NCBI GenBank assembly: GCA_033961575.1
Contig: CM066740.1
Location: 92,735,117-92,799,116 of the forward strand
Length of the DNA: 64,000 nt
DNA from: Aselliscus stoliczkanus
Lineage: Eukaryota > Chordata > Mammalia > Chiroptera > Hipposideridae
Reading direction: 5' to 3'
Part shown: in pieces, positions 1-10,760 of the stretch
Layout: every line of letters begins with the position of its first letter
How positions within the stretch are numbered: position 1 is the first letter of the stretch
Program-made: the position numbers and the translations under genes
Notes under the pieces: model-generated
Told to the model about the DNA's origin: nothing
The model's input: the letters and a program-made list of their open reading frames with translations, nothing else
Databases searched by the model: none

Positions 1-46
1 ATAACAAACATTTTCTGAAAAATTTCCATGTAGCTTAATGGGAAGT

Positions 47-409
<363 letters not shown>

Positions 410-3400
410 AAGACTTTCTTTATCCAAGGTCTTCACGTAGAAAAACCACACAGGAACAGGTGAGTCAGCATGGGCAAGATGGTGTTCTGTGATGCGGTCT
501 TTGCTGTGGCCACAGGAGGGCGCCTCCACAAAAGGAACCGGGACTGCGGGCAGGACACCCGCGCACCCCACGCACCCCGCCCGACACACGCAGGCACACA
601 CGTGCACACCGACGGGTAGGAGTGCGCCAGCCAGTCTTACGTTAATTGCGCTCAAGTTAATCAAGGCTGAAATGAGCTGCAGGGCGCGGTGCCGTTGCCC
701 CCTTGGTGGAGTAAAAGAATCAGTGTTACTGGAGAGTGGGGGGCTTTTTTGTTCAACATTTGCCATCTAGTCTCATAACCTTATAAATAACACATGAAAG
801 AATTCACAAGAACACAATTTTCAATGATGAAATTAAGCTCTGCTTGGAAAGTCAGAATTTTTTTTCTGCACTCACATACCAAGAACATTTCCACATCTTT
901 TACTCAAATCACATCTGACAAACGGTAATTGGTGGTTTCCTGGACTAAGAGAGAAAAAGAAACACTATTGTTAGTATTTCTAGCACCTTCTAGCTAAAAT
1001 AACCCCGTAATCGCTGAGCCCTGCACGGCCCCCATTAAGTGGGCTCGGGGGGAGTCTGGTGCCCTGGCTTCCATACGGGGCTGGTCACGAGTCAGGTCGG
1101 AAGGCAGGCCACGCGTGGTGCCACAGAGCCTGCCTTGCATTGGCTCTGAAGCCCTCGGTGGGCACAGACAGCCGTCTCGTTAATCTAGACTCTCAGGACT
1201 AGGAATTTCTCTGAGGTTGTTTGAACTGAAAGTAGCTGTGTATGACAGCAGCGGTGGTTTCACATGCCCATCTGTGCCGTTGTAAAAAGTACGCCCCGTT
1301 TGGGAGCGGGGACACCTCCCCGACACGCAACACTCACGGCCCAAGTGGTTCGATGTCAGAGCGGCCGTAGGGCCACGGTGTGCTCTGTTAATCTAGATGT
1401 AGGAATTAGAAAATGACAGAAATTCATCTTCCCACCCTGATGTGTTCTTAACCCTAATTTCTTTTACTTTTTAGCTTCGTCGACCAATAGTTATAAATAC
1501 GAAGCATGTTGGGAAAATATGAATCAGATTTGCTAGAGCCAGGCACCCGGTTCCGCCTGCGGACCTTGGGAGTTTATTCTTAGGCACAATCTCTGACGTT
1601 CACGTAGCTTTAATGCAGTGTCTACAGTCAGATCAGAGTAACAGGTCCGACCCCCAGCCGGTCACTGTGAACTTCCTGTGTGTGGAGCCGCCCTTTGGCT
1701 GTGCCATGGCTTTTCCAGAGGTGACGTTATAATCTCCTGGTTCCCGTTTATCACGGCCAGTTTTAGAATGAATTGGGAGCAGTTAGGGAACGTCTCAAAT
1801 GTCAGATCATTAAATGAAACTGTAAAAGGTAAATTGTCCTCTTTGGCAAGTGTTCATAATACGGTCCCTTGAATGGCATGCTAATTGCTCGGAAATATAC
1901 ACTTTCATTACCGCTTTTAGGGACACAAGATTAGCTACTAAAATTTTAAAATTTGATGTTGCATAGCAATGTGTTGTTGTAGCTGCCCCAAGAAATCATG
2001 GAATTTGATGTCTGAAATATGACCAGCAGTCGATTAAGTAGGGTACTGGTAAAGGCGTGTGTGCATGTGTATCTGTCACCTGCCAGTTGTTCTTTGAATT
2101 TTTTTTGACCCCTCACAAAGTCATAACCCCTCTCCCCCTGTTCTTTGAATTTTAAAAGCCATTTACAAGGAGTTCAGTCTGATAAATATTGTAGAAACTA
2201 TTGAAAGCTGAAGTTAAAAAAGTGCAGGAATAGTCTCTGAAACAAATGATCAAAGTGGTGTGAGCTGACCTAGGGCAGTTGACGCCGGTGACGCAGCCAT
2301 GACACTGCCGGCTTCTCATTTGTCACCATCTGCGGTGACTAATGAGGAAAACAGTTACCAACAATTTCAGAAATTTCCCCAAACTGAGAATCTCATTTCC
2401 TTTCTGCACTGGATCTTGGCGACACAGAAACAGTTTCTGCTTCGATGTGTTAATGTCACTCGCATTAAGCAAGCTGTGACAAACGAGCCCGGGTGGTGCG
2501 CGTGTGGGCGGGGGGCACTGGCAATTTTTCCTTTTTTCACTCATTTTTTTGGGAGTGTGTTCCCAGTGTGGATGAGTTCGGGTGGCGGTGTGTCTGGCGC
2601 TGCTGCCTCTGCCTCTGAAACATCCAGCAAATGGCTCTCACATGCTGACTGCACACCTGTCACCCGGGGATCAGGCCTCGAGGTTGAGCGTGTGCCCTCG
2701 TCCGGATCCTGTCGTGGGTGTGCAGGCAGCAGGAAGCGCTCTCGCGACGGGCCGAGTGGGTCCCTGGTGGGGCGGCGTGCGGACTGTCACACGGGAACCC
2801 AAGCCCCAGAGTGCAGCACGTGGTGTGGTCCAACTCAGCGGCTGACCAAAAAGCTCAGTTTTTGCTTTTGTCCTGTACCTTGGGTGTCAGCCTGCCCCAG
2901 ACGGGTCATCAGCATAAAGTGACACCTGTCGGCAATGCACTGTGACAACAGGTCGTCGTCACATGAGGTCATCACCCCGTGGGGGTCGCCGTGGGGAGGA
3001 GGCTGGAAGTGTCAGCGTGGAGGAGGTGGCTGTGCCCATGCAGAGGGCCGGGCCGTGTGCCGGGGTCTAGCCCACCGGTGTGCGGACGCACGGCACTCGT
3101 CGGGGACAACTGGAGGCCAGGCTGGCTGGTGGTGAGAGGCCGCGTCTGCTGGCCCGGAGCCTGGTGGTGATCAGGGGGCGGCCAGTCTGTGCAGGGAACG
3201 AGGGTGAACGGCCTAGTGCACGTGGGGAGCGTGCGAGATCCGTCACCTACTCAATCCCGGGACGTCGACTGCAGAAGGTGCTGGAAGAGAGTCCTGGCCG
3301 ATTACAGGAGGGGCCGCGCCTGGAGGGACACGTGCTGGCTGACCGGAGGCGGGGTGGCTTCCAGCCCCGCGCACGCTCTCAGGAGCCCTGCCCCCAGGGC

Positions 3401-4359
3401 CCGGCACCATGCCGCCTGCCTGAACCTCGTTCACCTTCACAGGCCCTTTGTTTGGAAAGAGAACAGGGGTTGGGGATGACGCGCGCTCCCCGCCGGTGCT
3501 GACAGTGGGCTGTGGGACGTAAGTCAGGGTCTTTAGAAGAAGTGACGTGGGGGACGGCCCCTTGTGCAGCCCAGGTCACGGCTGGCTGCTGACTCCCTGG
3601 AGGTGCCTGCTGTGTTTCCTGGGGGCAGGTTGGTGGTGGGGGTGCCCCGACAGTCTTGAACCATGTCCCCCCAGAAAGACAGGTGGGGTCCTAACCCCGG
3701 CACCTGTGGACATGGCGTCCTGTGGAAGGAGTGTCTTCACAGATCAGGAGAGACCAGACTCAGGGAGGGGGGCCCCGAATCCAAAGACTGGTGTCTTTGT
3801 AAAGAGGCTGCCTGACGACAGAGACAGAGGTTGGGGCGATGTGTCCACAAGCCAAGCACTCCGGCGCCCCTAGGAGCTGGAAGAGACAGGAAGGACCCCA
3901 TGTGGAGCCTCCGGGGGGCGCGGCCCTGGGACGCCGAGGTCTCCGATGTCCGGCCTCTGGACACGTTTCTGCCCTCCCTCCCTGAGACGCTGGCCTTAAG
4001 GTGATGCCTCAGTTAGAAATCAGTACCCTCGATTCTCTTTTCGGGTTATTCTGGTGTCATTCTCAGGGAGCTGGCCTTGGACCAGTGAGTGACCTGTTAT
4101 CCCCTGACTGCAGCTAACGGGTCGCTTGGCCACCTCTGCGGCCGAGCCCGCCTCCTGCGGCCGCTCCGTGTGGCCCCAGGCCCACCCCGCCGGCACCCGA
4201 CCTTCTCCCGCAGTCACTGTCTGGTCGAGAGCTTCTGTCCTGTTTCGTCCTTTGTCTCCATCTGTACGCGAGACGTGTCATTTGTTCCTCTGAACGTCTC
4301 TGACTGTGACAATGACCAGGACGCAAACTGTCCCCGTCCTTAAGCGCATTAGTGGCTCA
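410..4359. other. Intergenic, unique sequence, no gene seen
   Basis: From 410 to 2300 the composition is mixed; from 2300 to 4350 it is GC-rich with many short chance frames. None has introns, domain motifs or family resemblance I can support. In other mammals DNAJB6 is the next gene on this side of PTPRN2, but no DNAJB6 exon is visible. Confidence 0.6.
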
Positions 4360-5480
4360 GCGTGCCAGGGGCGGCCGGCTGGTCAGACCAGGCCCAGGAG
4401 TGAGACGGCTCGGGCTGCTCGGGGAGCCTCGGGTCTATTTTGACTCAGCTGCTCGATTTGTGCAGAGCTGTGAGCTGGTTCTGGAGCTGTACCTTCTGGT
4501 CCAGGAACACAGTGTCTGTTTCCGCTTCTTTAGCCCTTTTATTTCTTTCAACATGATCTGTTGGATGTGGAGTGTAAGTTAAATTGCTCCTTACGCGTTT
4601 CATTCTTTGGATGCTGTTGTGGGCATAGCCGGTTTCGTCGTTTCCAGATCGCTTACTGCAGGAGTGCAGACGCGCCGCTGGGCGGTGTTGAGCTCGGGTC
4701 CCGCGGTCTTGTGGAGCTCAGTTGTTATCACACTTTTTTAGTGGATTCCTTAGGATTTTCTGTATTCAGGATTATGTCACCCGCAAATAAGAGCCCGTTT
4801 CATTTCTCCCTTTTCAGTTTGGATGTGTTTTAGTAATTTTTTTCTTGCCCCATCGCGTTGTGAGGGCCTCTGCCAGACTCTTCGCAGCAGCGGTGAGAAC
4901 CGGCGTCGGTCCGTCTCGTCCCTGGTCACGTCAGCTGAGGGCTTCCTGTAGAGGCCCTTTGTAAGTTGAGCAAATTCCCGTCCACACCTAGTTTTTTTAG
5001 TACTTTATCATGAAAGGCTGTTGGATTTTGTCATGTTTTTCTGCATTGAGACAATCGTGTTTTGTTTTTATTTTATTCATATATGTTTCCTTAATTGCTC
5101 TTTGGGGGTTAAAACAAACTTGCATCCCTGGACAAAGCCTGCATAGTCACGGTGCACAATTCTTTGTATGTGTTGCTGTCTTCGGTTTGCCAGTGTTTTG
5201 TCCAGGATTTTTGTGTCTGTATTTGTAAGAGACATTGGTCTCTATTTTTCCTGTGGCATCTTTGTCTGGTTTTGGTAAGGGAGTAATACTTCCTTATAAA
5301 ATGCTGCACACTCTTTAACAGAAACTCCCAGCGTCTGGTTTAATGAGATGCTCTGGACTTTGCTGGGCGTCAACATGGAATTTGCTAGAACCTCCAGGCC
5401 GTTTTCACCCAGTTTCGGGCTGTGACATTCCCTTTGGAAATGATTTTTGTATTCTTGCAAAGACTCCCAAAGCACATTCA
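4360..5480 (-). mobile_element. Old LINE-1 fragment, ORF2 antisense
   Basis: The plus strand reads like the reverse complement of L1 ORF2. Recognisable phrases, in order, are GGATTCC..AGGATTTTCTGT, ATTATGTCACCCGCAAATAA, a stretch before TTATCATGAAAGGCTG, then TTGCATCCCTGGA, CGGTTTGCCAGTGTTTTGTC and TCTTTGTCTGGTTTTGGTAA. It is full of stops and indels, so it is an old, dead copy. The ends are approximate; similarity is clearest from 4740 to 5290. Confidence 0.8.
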
Positions 5481-5968
5481 GGCTGGAGTATTAAAACTTG
5501 GACCACCGGAGGCGGGTACGTTTCATCTCATGTCCAGTGAAATATTTACTGACTGAATGAAGAGACCGCCCTCTGCAAATTCCAGACTTGTCACCATTCT
5601 GTTTACTCCCCCAGCTTTGAGACCTGCCCCGAACGGACGCTCCATCTGCAGCTTCTGCTAGATGCTGTTTTCTACATTATTATTATTAACAACAGGAATT
5701 CCTCAGCTTACCGAACGCGGCCTTGCGAAGCCTCCCACACTGTGAGCTCCACACACACCTGTGCAGTTACCTCGTTTCAGACACAGGAAGCTGAGGCCTG
5801 GAGGCGGCGAGCTGCCCTGGGGGCCGCTGGGCCTGTGGCTCCTGGGCTGACGCCCCTCGGCTCTGCCCCTAACTCGGCCCCCCACATTCGCCCACACAGT
5901 CCCGTGTCCAGAACCCCTGCCCTGCTGAGGGCAGCGGGGCTTCAGGAAGCTCTAAATACGTGCTTCAA
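5481..5968. other. Unique intergenic sequence
   Basis: The stretch between the L1 and the SINE cluster contains a possible MIR scrap near 5750-5800. No gene is seen. Confidence 0.5.
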
Positions 5969-6076
5969 GGCCGGCCGCGTGGCGCATTGGTTAAGAGCTG
6001 GTTTTGGGACGCCAGCGGCCCCGGTTCGGATCCCACATATGAGGGCCAGTGACACTGCCCTCAAAAAAATAAAAAG
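5969..6076 (+). mobile_element. tRNA-derived SINE, short form
   Basis: Starts GGCCGGCCGCGTGGCGCATT and has a tRNA-like A box (GTGGCGCATTGG) and B box (GGTTCGGATCC). It ends GACACTGCCCTC followed by an A-rich tail. It is the 5' member of a composite insertion: the target duplication GTGCTTCAAGG before it (5960-5970) recurs only after the next SINE (6625-6635). Confidence 0.9.
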
Positions 6077-6196
6077 AGATTGTTACTAGGGAGCCACTAC
6101 TAGGTTAACATAGATAAATAAAAGCTGTTCCTTTAAACGTAAAACCAGGACCTCCAGTAAAAGCGTGTCTGACTCTGTCGCTAAGAGCCGTGCTCG

Positions 6197-6624
6197 GGCC
6201 GGACAAGTGGCACATTGGTTAGGAGCTGGCTTGGGACGCCAGCGGCACCAGTTCGGATCCCACATATGAGGGCCGGTGACACTGCCCTCTACAGCTAACA
6301 ACAGCTCCACCTGGAGCTGGGCTGCACGAGCCCCGGCGACGGTGTAGGCTGCAGCCCCTGCTGCAGTGGGCTGCCACAGGCTACAGTAAGTGGCCGGCAG
6401 CCAGCGTGAGCTGCCGATAGCCTGGTGAGCGACCATCCAAAGGCCGGCGACCCATCTGCCTCATCCGGGAAGAGCGCAATGACGATACCAACATGGGCCA
6501 GTGAAGCAACGTCCTCCGCAACTAGACTGAGGAACAAAAGGACAGCAATGTGTCTGTTCCCCTTCCCCGGTTCCCCAACGCTGTTCCCCTCCCCCAATTC
6601 CCCAATAAAATCTTTAAAAAAAAA
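6197..6624 (+). mobile_element. tRNA-derived SINE, long form (head plus body)
   Basis: The same tRNA-like head as the short copies continues through TACAGCTAACAACAGCTCC into a body of about 310 bp with inverted-repeat-like CCAGCTCC/GGAGCTGG pieces. It ends CCCCAATAAAATCTTTAAA with an A tail. The 120 bp between this and the preceding SINE are not SINE-like and seem to have travelled with them. Confidence 0.9.
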
Positions 6625-6635
6625 GTGCTTCAAGG

Positions 6636-7745
6636 GGGATTGAATGGCAGGAAGGCGGCTGCCCCACCTTGCTTTCCTCATCTGTCTCCTCTTCCACCTG
6701 CCCTTGTTCTGCACTGTGAGCTGCCGGAGGAAAATCATGTCACTTAAGAAAGGATGAAGCACAGAAGCCAGCTCGACTCACGTTGGCAATTTGTTGTCTA
6801 ATCAAAACCACTGCGGTTTGCAGCTGGGAGCCCTGATTACGCCTTTCCAGCGGGCGCCCCTGCTCCCATCCTCTTCCCTGATGTTCTTATTTAATTTTTT
6901 TTCCTCACTTTTCTTCCTGATTTCTAGGTCAGAGAATTTGAGACTCGTTGTTTCAAACTGGCTTGGGGTTTTGTCTGGCGTGAGGTTTTCCCTGGAGTGC
7001 GAGGGGCGGGCGTCCTGCCTTTCAGAGGGACCAAAAGTCCACTTGTGGCATTCTCCCCGATTCTTCTTGACCTCTGAACCCTCGCCCCCTGCCGAGCCGA
7101 GTTAAGGGTCATTTTCCTCGGCTCCCCTCCGCCGCTCACTCTGTGTGCCCCGGGCACAGGCAGAAAGCCAGGAAGATCTCAGCCCCAGCCCCTGAAACTG
7201 CGCCGAGAATCACAGGGCTGTCTGTCTTTGGAGGAAAGACAGACACATCAGGGCTCTCCTGTCCGATGTGGAGACAGCGTCAGCTCTGAACTGGAGAGAC
7301 GGGAAGGAACGGACGAGGAGTGGGAGCGAGAACCATGGCTCCGAGATGGCTGAGCAGGGAGAGAAATGAGTGACTGGTCCACGGTCACGTCCTCACCCGC
7401 GTGCCTCCTGCGGTGGGGGACAGCCTTATCCACACCCCCTTCCCCGGAGGGTCTTTACCTGTCTTTCTCCAAAGGGGCTAATACCCAAAGGCGGCCTTTC
7501 CTGGAGAATGAATGAAAGCCGAGGGGCGGCAAGGCCTGCAGGGTTTCGATGGCCCCGTGGAGGAATCAAGGCTCTGTCCTGCCCTCAGGGGGCCATGGAC
7601 TCACCCTGCTGGCCTTGGATGGTGTGCCCAGGTCCCAGTTCTTCTGAAATTCCCAGCATCCATCCAGAACCTTCTGTCAGCCTCTGTCTTCAGGCGATAA
7701 TGTCTACAACCTTGTAATGGAAGGCTAGCTCCCTGAACTCCAGCG
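6636..7745. other. Unique intergenic sequence
   Basis: No repeat or gene recognised between the composite SINE and the Ves-like SINE. Confidence 0.5.
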
Positions 7746-7875
7746 TTTTTTTTGTTTGTTTTTTTTCCCCCTTTTTTAAGGAGGGCGCAGCTCACAGTGG
7801 CCCATCCAGGGATCAAACCAGCAACCTTGGTGTTCTCAGCACCACGCTGTAACCAACTGAGCTAATTGGTCACCC
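7746..7875 (-). mobile_element. Ves-like bat SINE
   Basis: The minus strand starts GGTGACCAATTAGCTCAGTT, with a tRNA-like A box, then CGGTT-like B-box remains (GCTGGTTTGATCCC). Its tail reads GCCACTGTGAGCTGCGCCC, characteristic of the bat Ves family, followed by a poly-A end (plus-strand T run). Short flanking repeats ACTCCAGC are visible. It is the best single indicator that the genome is a bat. Confidence 0.75.
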
Positions 7876-10419
7876 CACTCCAGCTCTTTCCTAATTGCAC
7901 ATTTCCCCCGATGTTGCAAATTAAGAACAGGTGGAAAACACAGGACAGATGACCAAGGATGATCAGAGCGTTGGTGACCTGGAGACCAGGGTAAGTGCCC
8001 TGGAAAGCGTCGCTTCGTCCTGGTCGTGGGGCATAGCTGTGCATGTACAAAAGTTATTCAAACGTGAGCGGGAGTCTCGTACATGACGGTTTTGAGTTCT
8101 GCCTGTCCACTTAGTCCGTGCCGTGGACATTGTCACATCATTTGAACCTTCTCAAGAATGTTGTCAAACAGCTGGGAACCTCGCGCCATCCTGAGGCGTT
8201 AAGATGTTTCATTCTTGCTCTTAAAGCCAAATACGCACGAGTCTGGACACAGCTCAGCCCGTCGGCTCACTTCCTGTCCGGAGCTCGGGCACAGAGGCAG
8301 GGCTGGGTCCATGGAAAGCCCCCACCTCACCGGCTTCCCTCTGGGGCCGGGCCGGCTGTGAGGGTTTCCTGTGGTCTGGACGCCGGGGGTGGCAGGGTCC
8401 ACAGGTGTTTACTCCGCCACAAGTCACGGTCCTGCCCACTGGAGGCACCTGACGGGACAGAGGTCCCCTTGAATGGAGGCTATTGGGTGTGGCAATGCCA
8501 ACTGTGGGTGGGAAACACAAATTGGGTGGCAGTGTTTACATAAAGTCCCCTGTGATTTTCTGCTGCCTGTCACCTGAGCGGGAGGAGGCAGAGGTGACTT
8601 GGTCTGCGAGCAGTTTCAGTACCAGGGTAACCTTTCCGGGAGATGCGCCCACTTTGAATGTTCAGATCCACTGCACTGTGTCATCGTGAACGTGTCGGAA
8701 CTCTCTTCACCATGGTGATTTCAATACTGACAGCTGGCTGGCTAGGGATTATGTTCCTGTCGCTTTTCAGTTGTGTGTGTGTTTTTTTAAGGGGACAGAT
8801 ATTATAGTAAAAAAAGAAATGGGCAAAGTTACTTAAAATAGAGATACCTTTGGGCTCCCACTATACGTTTTTACCAACATGAGTGGTAAACTTCAGTTTT
8901 GTGATGCTCGTGGCTACGTGGAAGCCGGTGCGTGTTCTCAGAGAGCGTTGGCGTGATTTGTCCCATGACAGGTGTGGCAAGTGTCAGCCATGCAAGGCGA
9001 GGCGTCATCCCTGCCACGTAGACCCCAGGAGTCGGTGGGTCCATCTTCCTTTGTGAGCAATGGTAGGGACCAAGGGCGGCGCCGCGCTCAGGGCGCCGAC
9101 AGCCGTGTGGCTTCGCCACCCCCGTCACAGCCTCGGCTGTTGGCTGTGTGTGTGTCTCTAAAGCAGGCTGAGCCGTGTGAGGCCGTCTGAACTCTGCAGA
9201 AGCGTCAGTGGCTTTAAAACTACATGGTCACTGAAGGTGACCTTTTTATCGGACTTGGCGGGTAGCCGCCCATTTCAAACAGACGAAAAATGCCCCTCGT
9301 TTTTCAGGAGGGATGGTTCTTTCCGGGCATTAGAAGAGCTGTCAGTGTGGAAGCGAGCGGAGGAGCAGACCTGTGGCGTCTACCTCCAGGAGGGTTCTGG
9401 ACAAGGCCTCCGTCAGGGCCGGGCAGGACTGGGGCCCAGGATGGGGGGACGCCCAGTGGCATGCCCCTCTCCACTCGCTACTGTGCTAATTCAGTTCAGG
9501 GCCAACCAGGGCAGTGGGTCCCCAAATATGGCAGTGTCCACGGGAAATGCCCTCATCTTTGTGTCACCCCTGGCCACACATGCCTGCCAGTGGGACCCAG
9601 GCCGCTGGGCACTGTCCACTATTCAGGGTCTGGGCTGCCCCAGCGCCGGGCACACCATTGCACTCTCGGTTTTTCCAGGGGATTCCCCGTGAGCTTGTTC
9701 TGGTGACCAGCACGTGTAGGAAAGCCTTAGGCAGACTGCCTCGGACGTCAGGGGACCGGTGGCCCAGTGGCTGATGGGGGCATCCTTGGGCATGCGGCCC
9801 AGACACGTGGCAGACAGGAAACCCCCCAGTGCCCCAGTTAGAGGAAGACAGGGCGTGTTTGTGTGTGACGTGGACTTGAGTCGCAAGGCAGGACGCCGGA
9901 TTCACCGGTGGCAGAGACAGTGCCTGGCGGCCGGGCCCCAGGGGGACCGCGGTGGTGGCCGCCCCAACCCAGTCCCGGTGCTTTCTAGGGGACAGGAGGA
10001 GGTATGTGGTCCCAGCCACTCTGTCTAAAAGACAAAAGAACCGTTATTTCAAAACTGAGGCCCCTGCCCGCCCCTTTAGGGAACGCGGCACCCGCCCTGC
10101 CCTGCCCAGCGGGTGGAAAGCACAGTGTTGGGCCCCCCCACCCCCAGCGCAGGGCGGGAGCAAGCAGGTTCCCGGCGCGTCCACGACACTGGTGTGCACA
10201 GCTCTGATGGGGGGTGTAGGGGGGCTGCGAGGGGCCATTTCCACGCAACAGCACCGCCGGTGCCGGCAGGGCCCCCTCTCCTGGCGCTGCCACCGGCTGC
10301 CTTTGTGCACATTGCACTGTTTTTGTAAAGAAGGCTCGCTGGCGAGAGGCGGTGTTATTTTACATGGAGAGCCTGGTGCTTTGCAGCCTCATCCACAGGG
10401 CGGTGTGCCCCCGATTTCT
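7876..10419. other. Intergenic, GC-rich in its right half, no gene seen
   Basis: Several frames of 130-170 codons exist at 9177-10440 on both strands, but they overlap each other, lack splice or domain support and track local GC content. Confidence 0.5.
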
Positions 10420-10760
10420 GCTGACATCTTATGGCTCTGAGTCGCCTCCTCCAGCGCATGTAATAGTTCATAAAAAGCGGCGCCCGACGTGTGGACGAGC
10501 GAGCGCGCTCCCTCCGGCGGGGGGCGGCGCGGCGCCCCATTGGCTGCAGGTTGCCAGGACTCGGTTGCTAGGACCCTGCCTGCCTGCAGCCCCTGCAGGA
10601 AACGCGGCATGCATTATGGATGGCTGCTTTCTCCGAGGCCTGATCTGTGATGCAGATGAGCCGCAAGCCCCCCAGAGAAATCGGAGTTTTAAATCAGAAG
10701 CTGGCATTTACGGAGTCCCAATGCCGCTGCGGAGGCCTGGCTGCTGATGTTAATTCTTAT
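10420..10760. promoter_or_regulatory. CpG-dense promoter- or enhancer-like element with CCAAT and paired RFX-type sites
   Basis: A dense CpG run (10475-10540) is followed by an inverted CCAAT box (ATTGG, 10539-10543) and two RFX/X-box-like half sites in the same orientation, GTTGCCAGG (10550-10558) and GGTTGCTAGGA (10563-10573). A TATA-like CATAAAAAG sits at 10469-10477. Read on the minus strand the order is X-box, X-box, CCAAT, GC boxes, as in many ciliary and neuronal promoters. The AT-richer 3' flank (10600-10760) resembles conserved non-coding DNA. No transcript can be shown from sequence alone. Confidence 0.4.

Noticed and set aside
6295..6762. Minus-strand frame with HVGIVIALFPDEA-like protein, repeated at 17072-17437 and 57519-57824
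   Set aside because: It is the reverse translation of the long SINE body, which is why it recurs.
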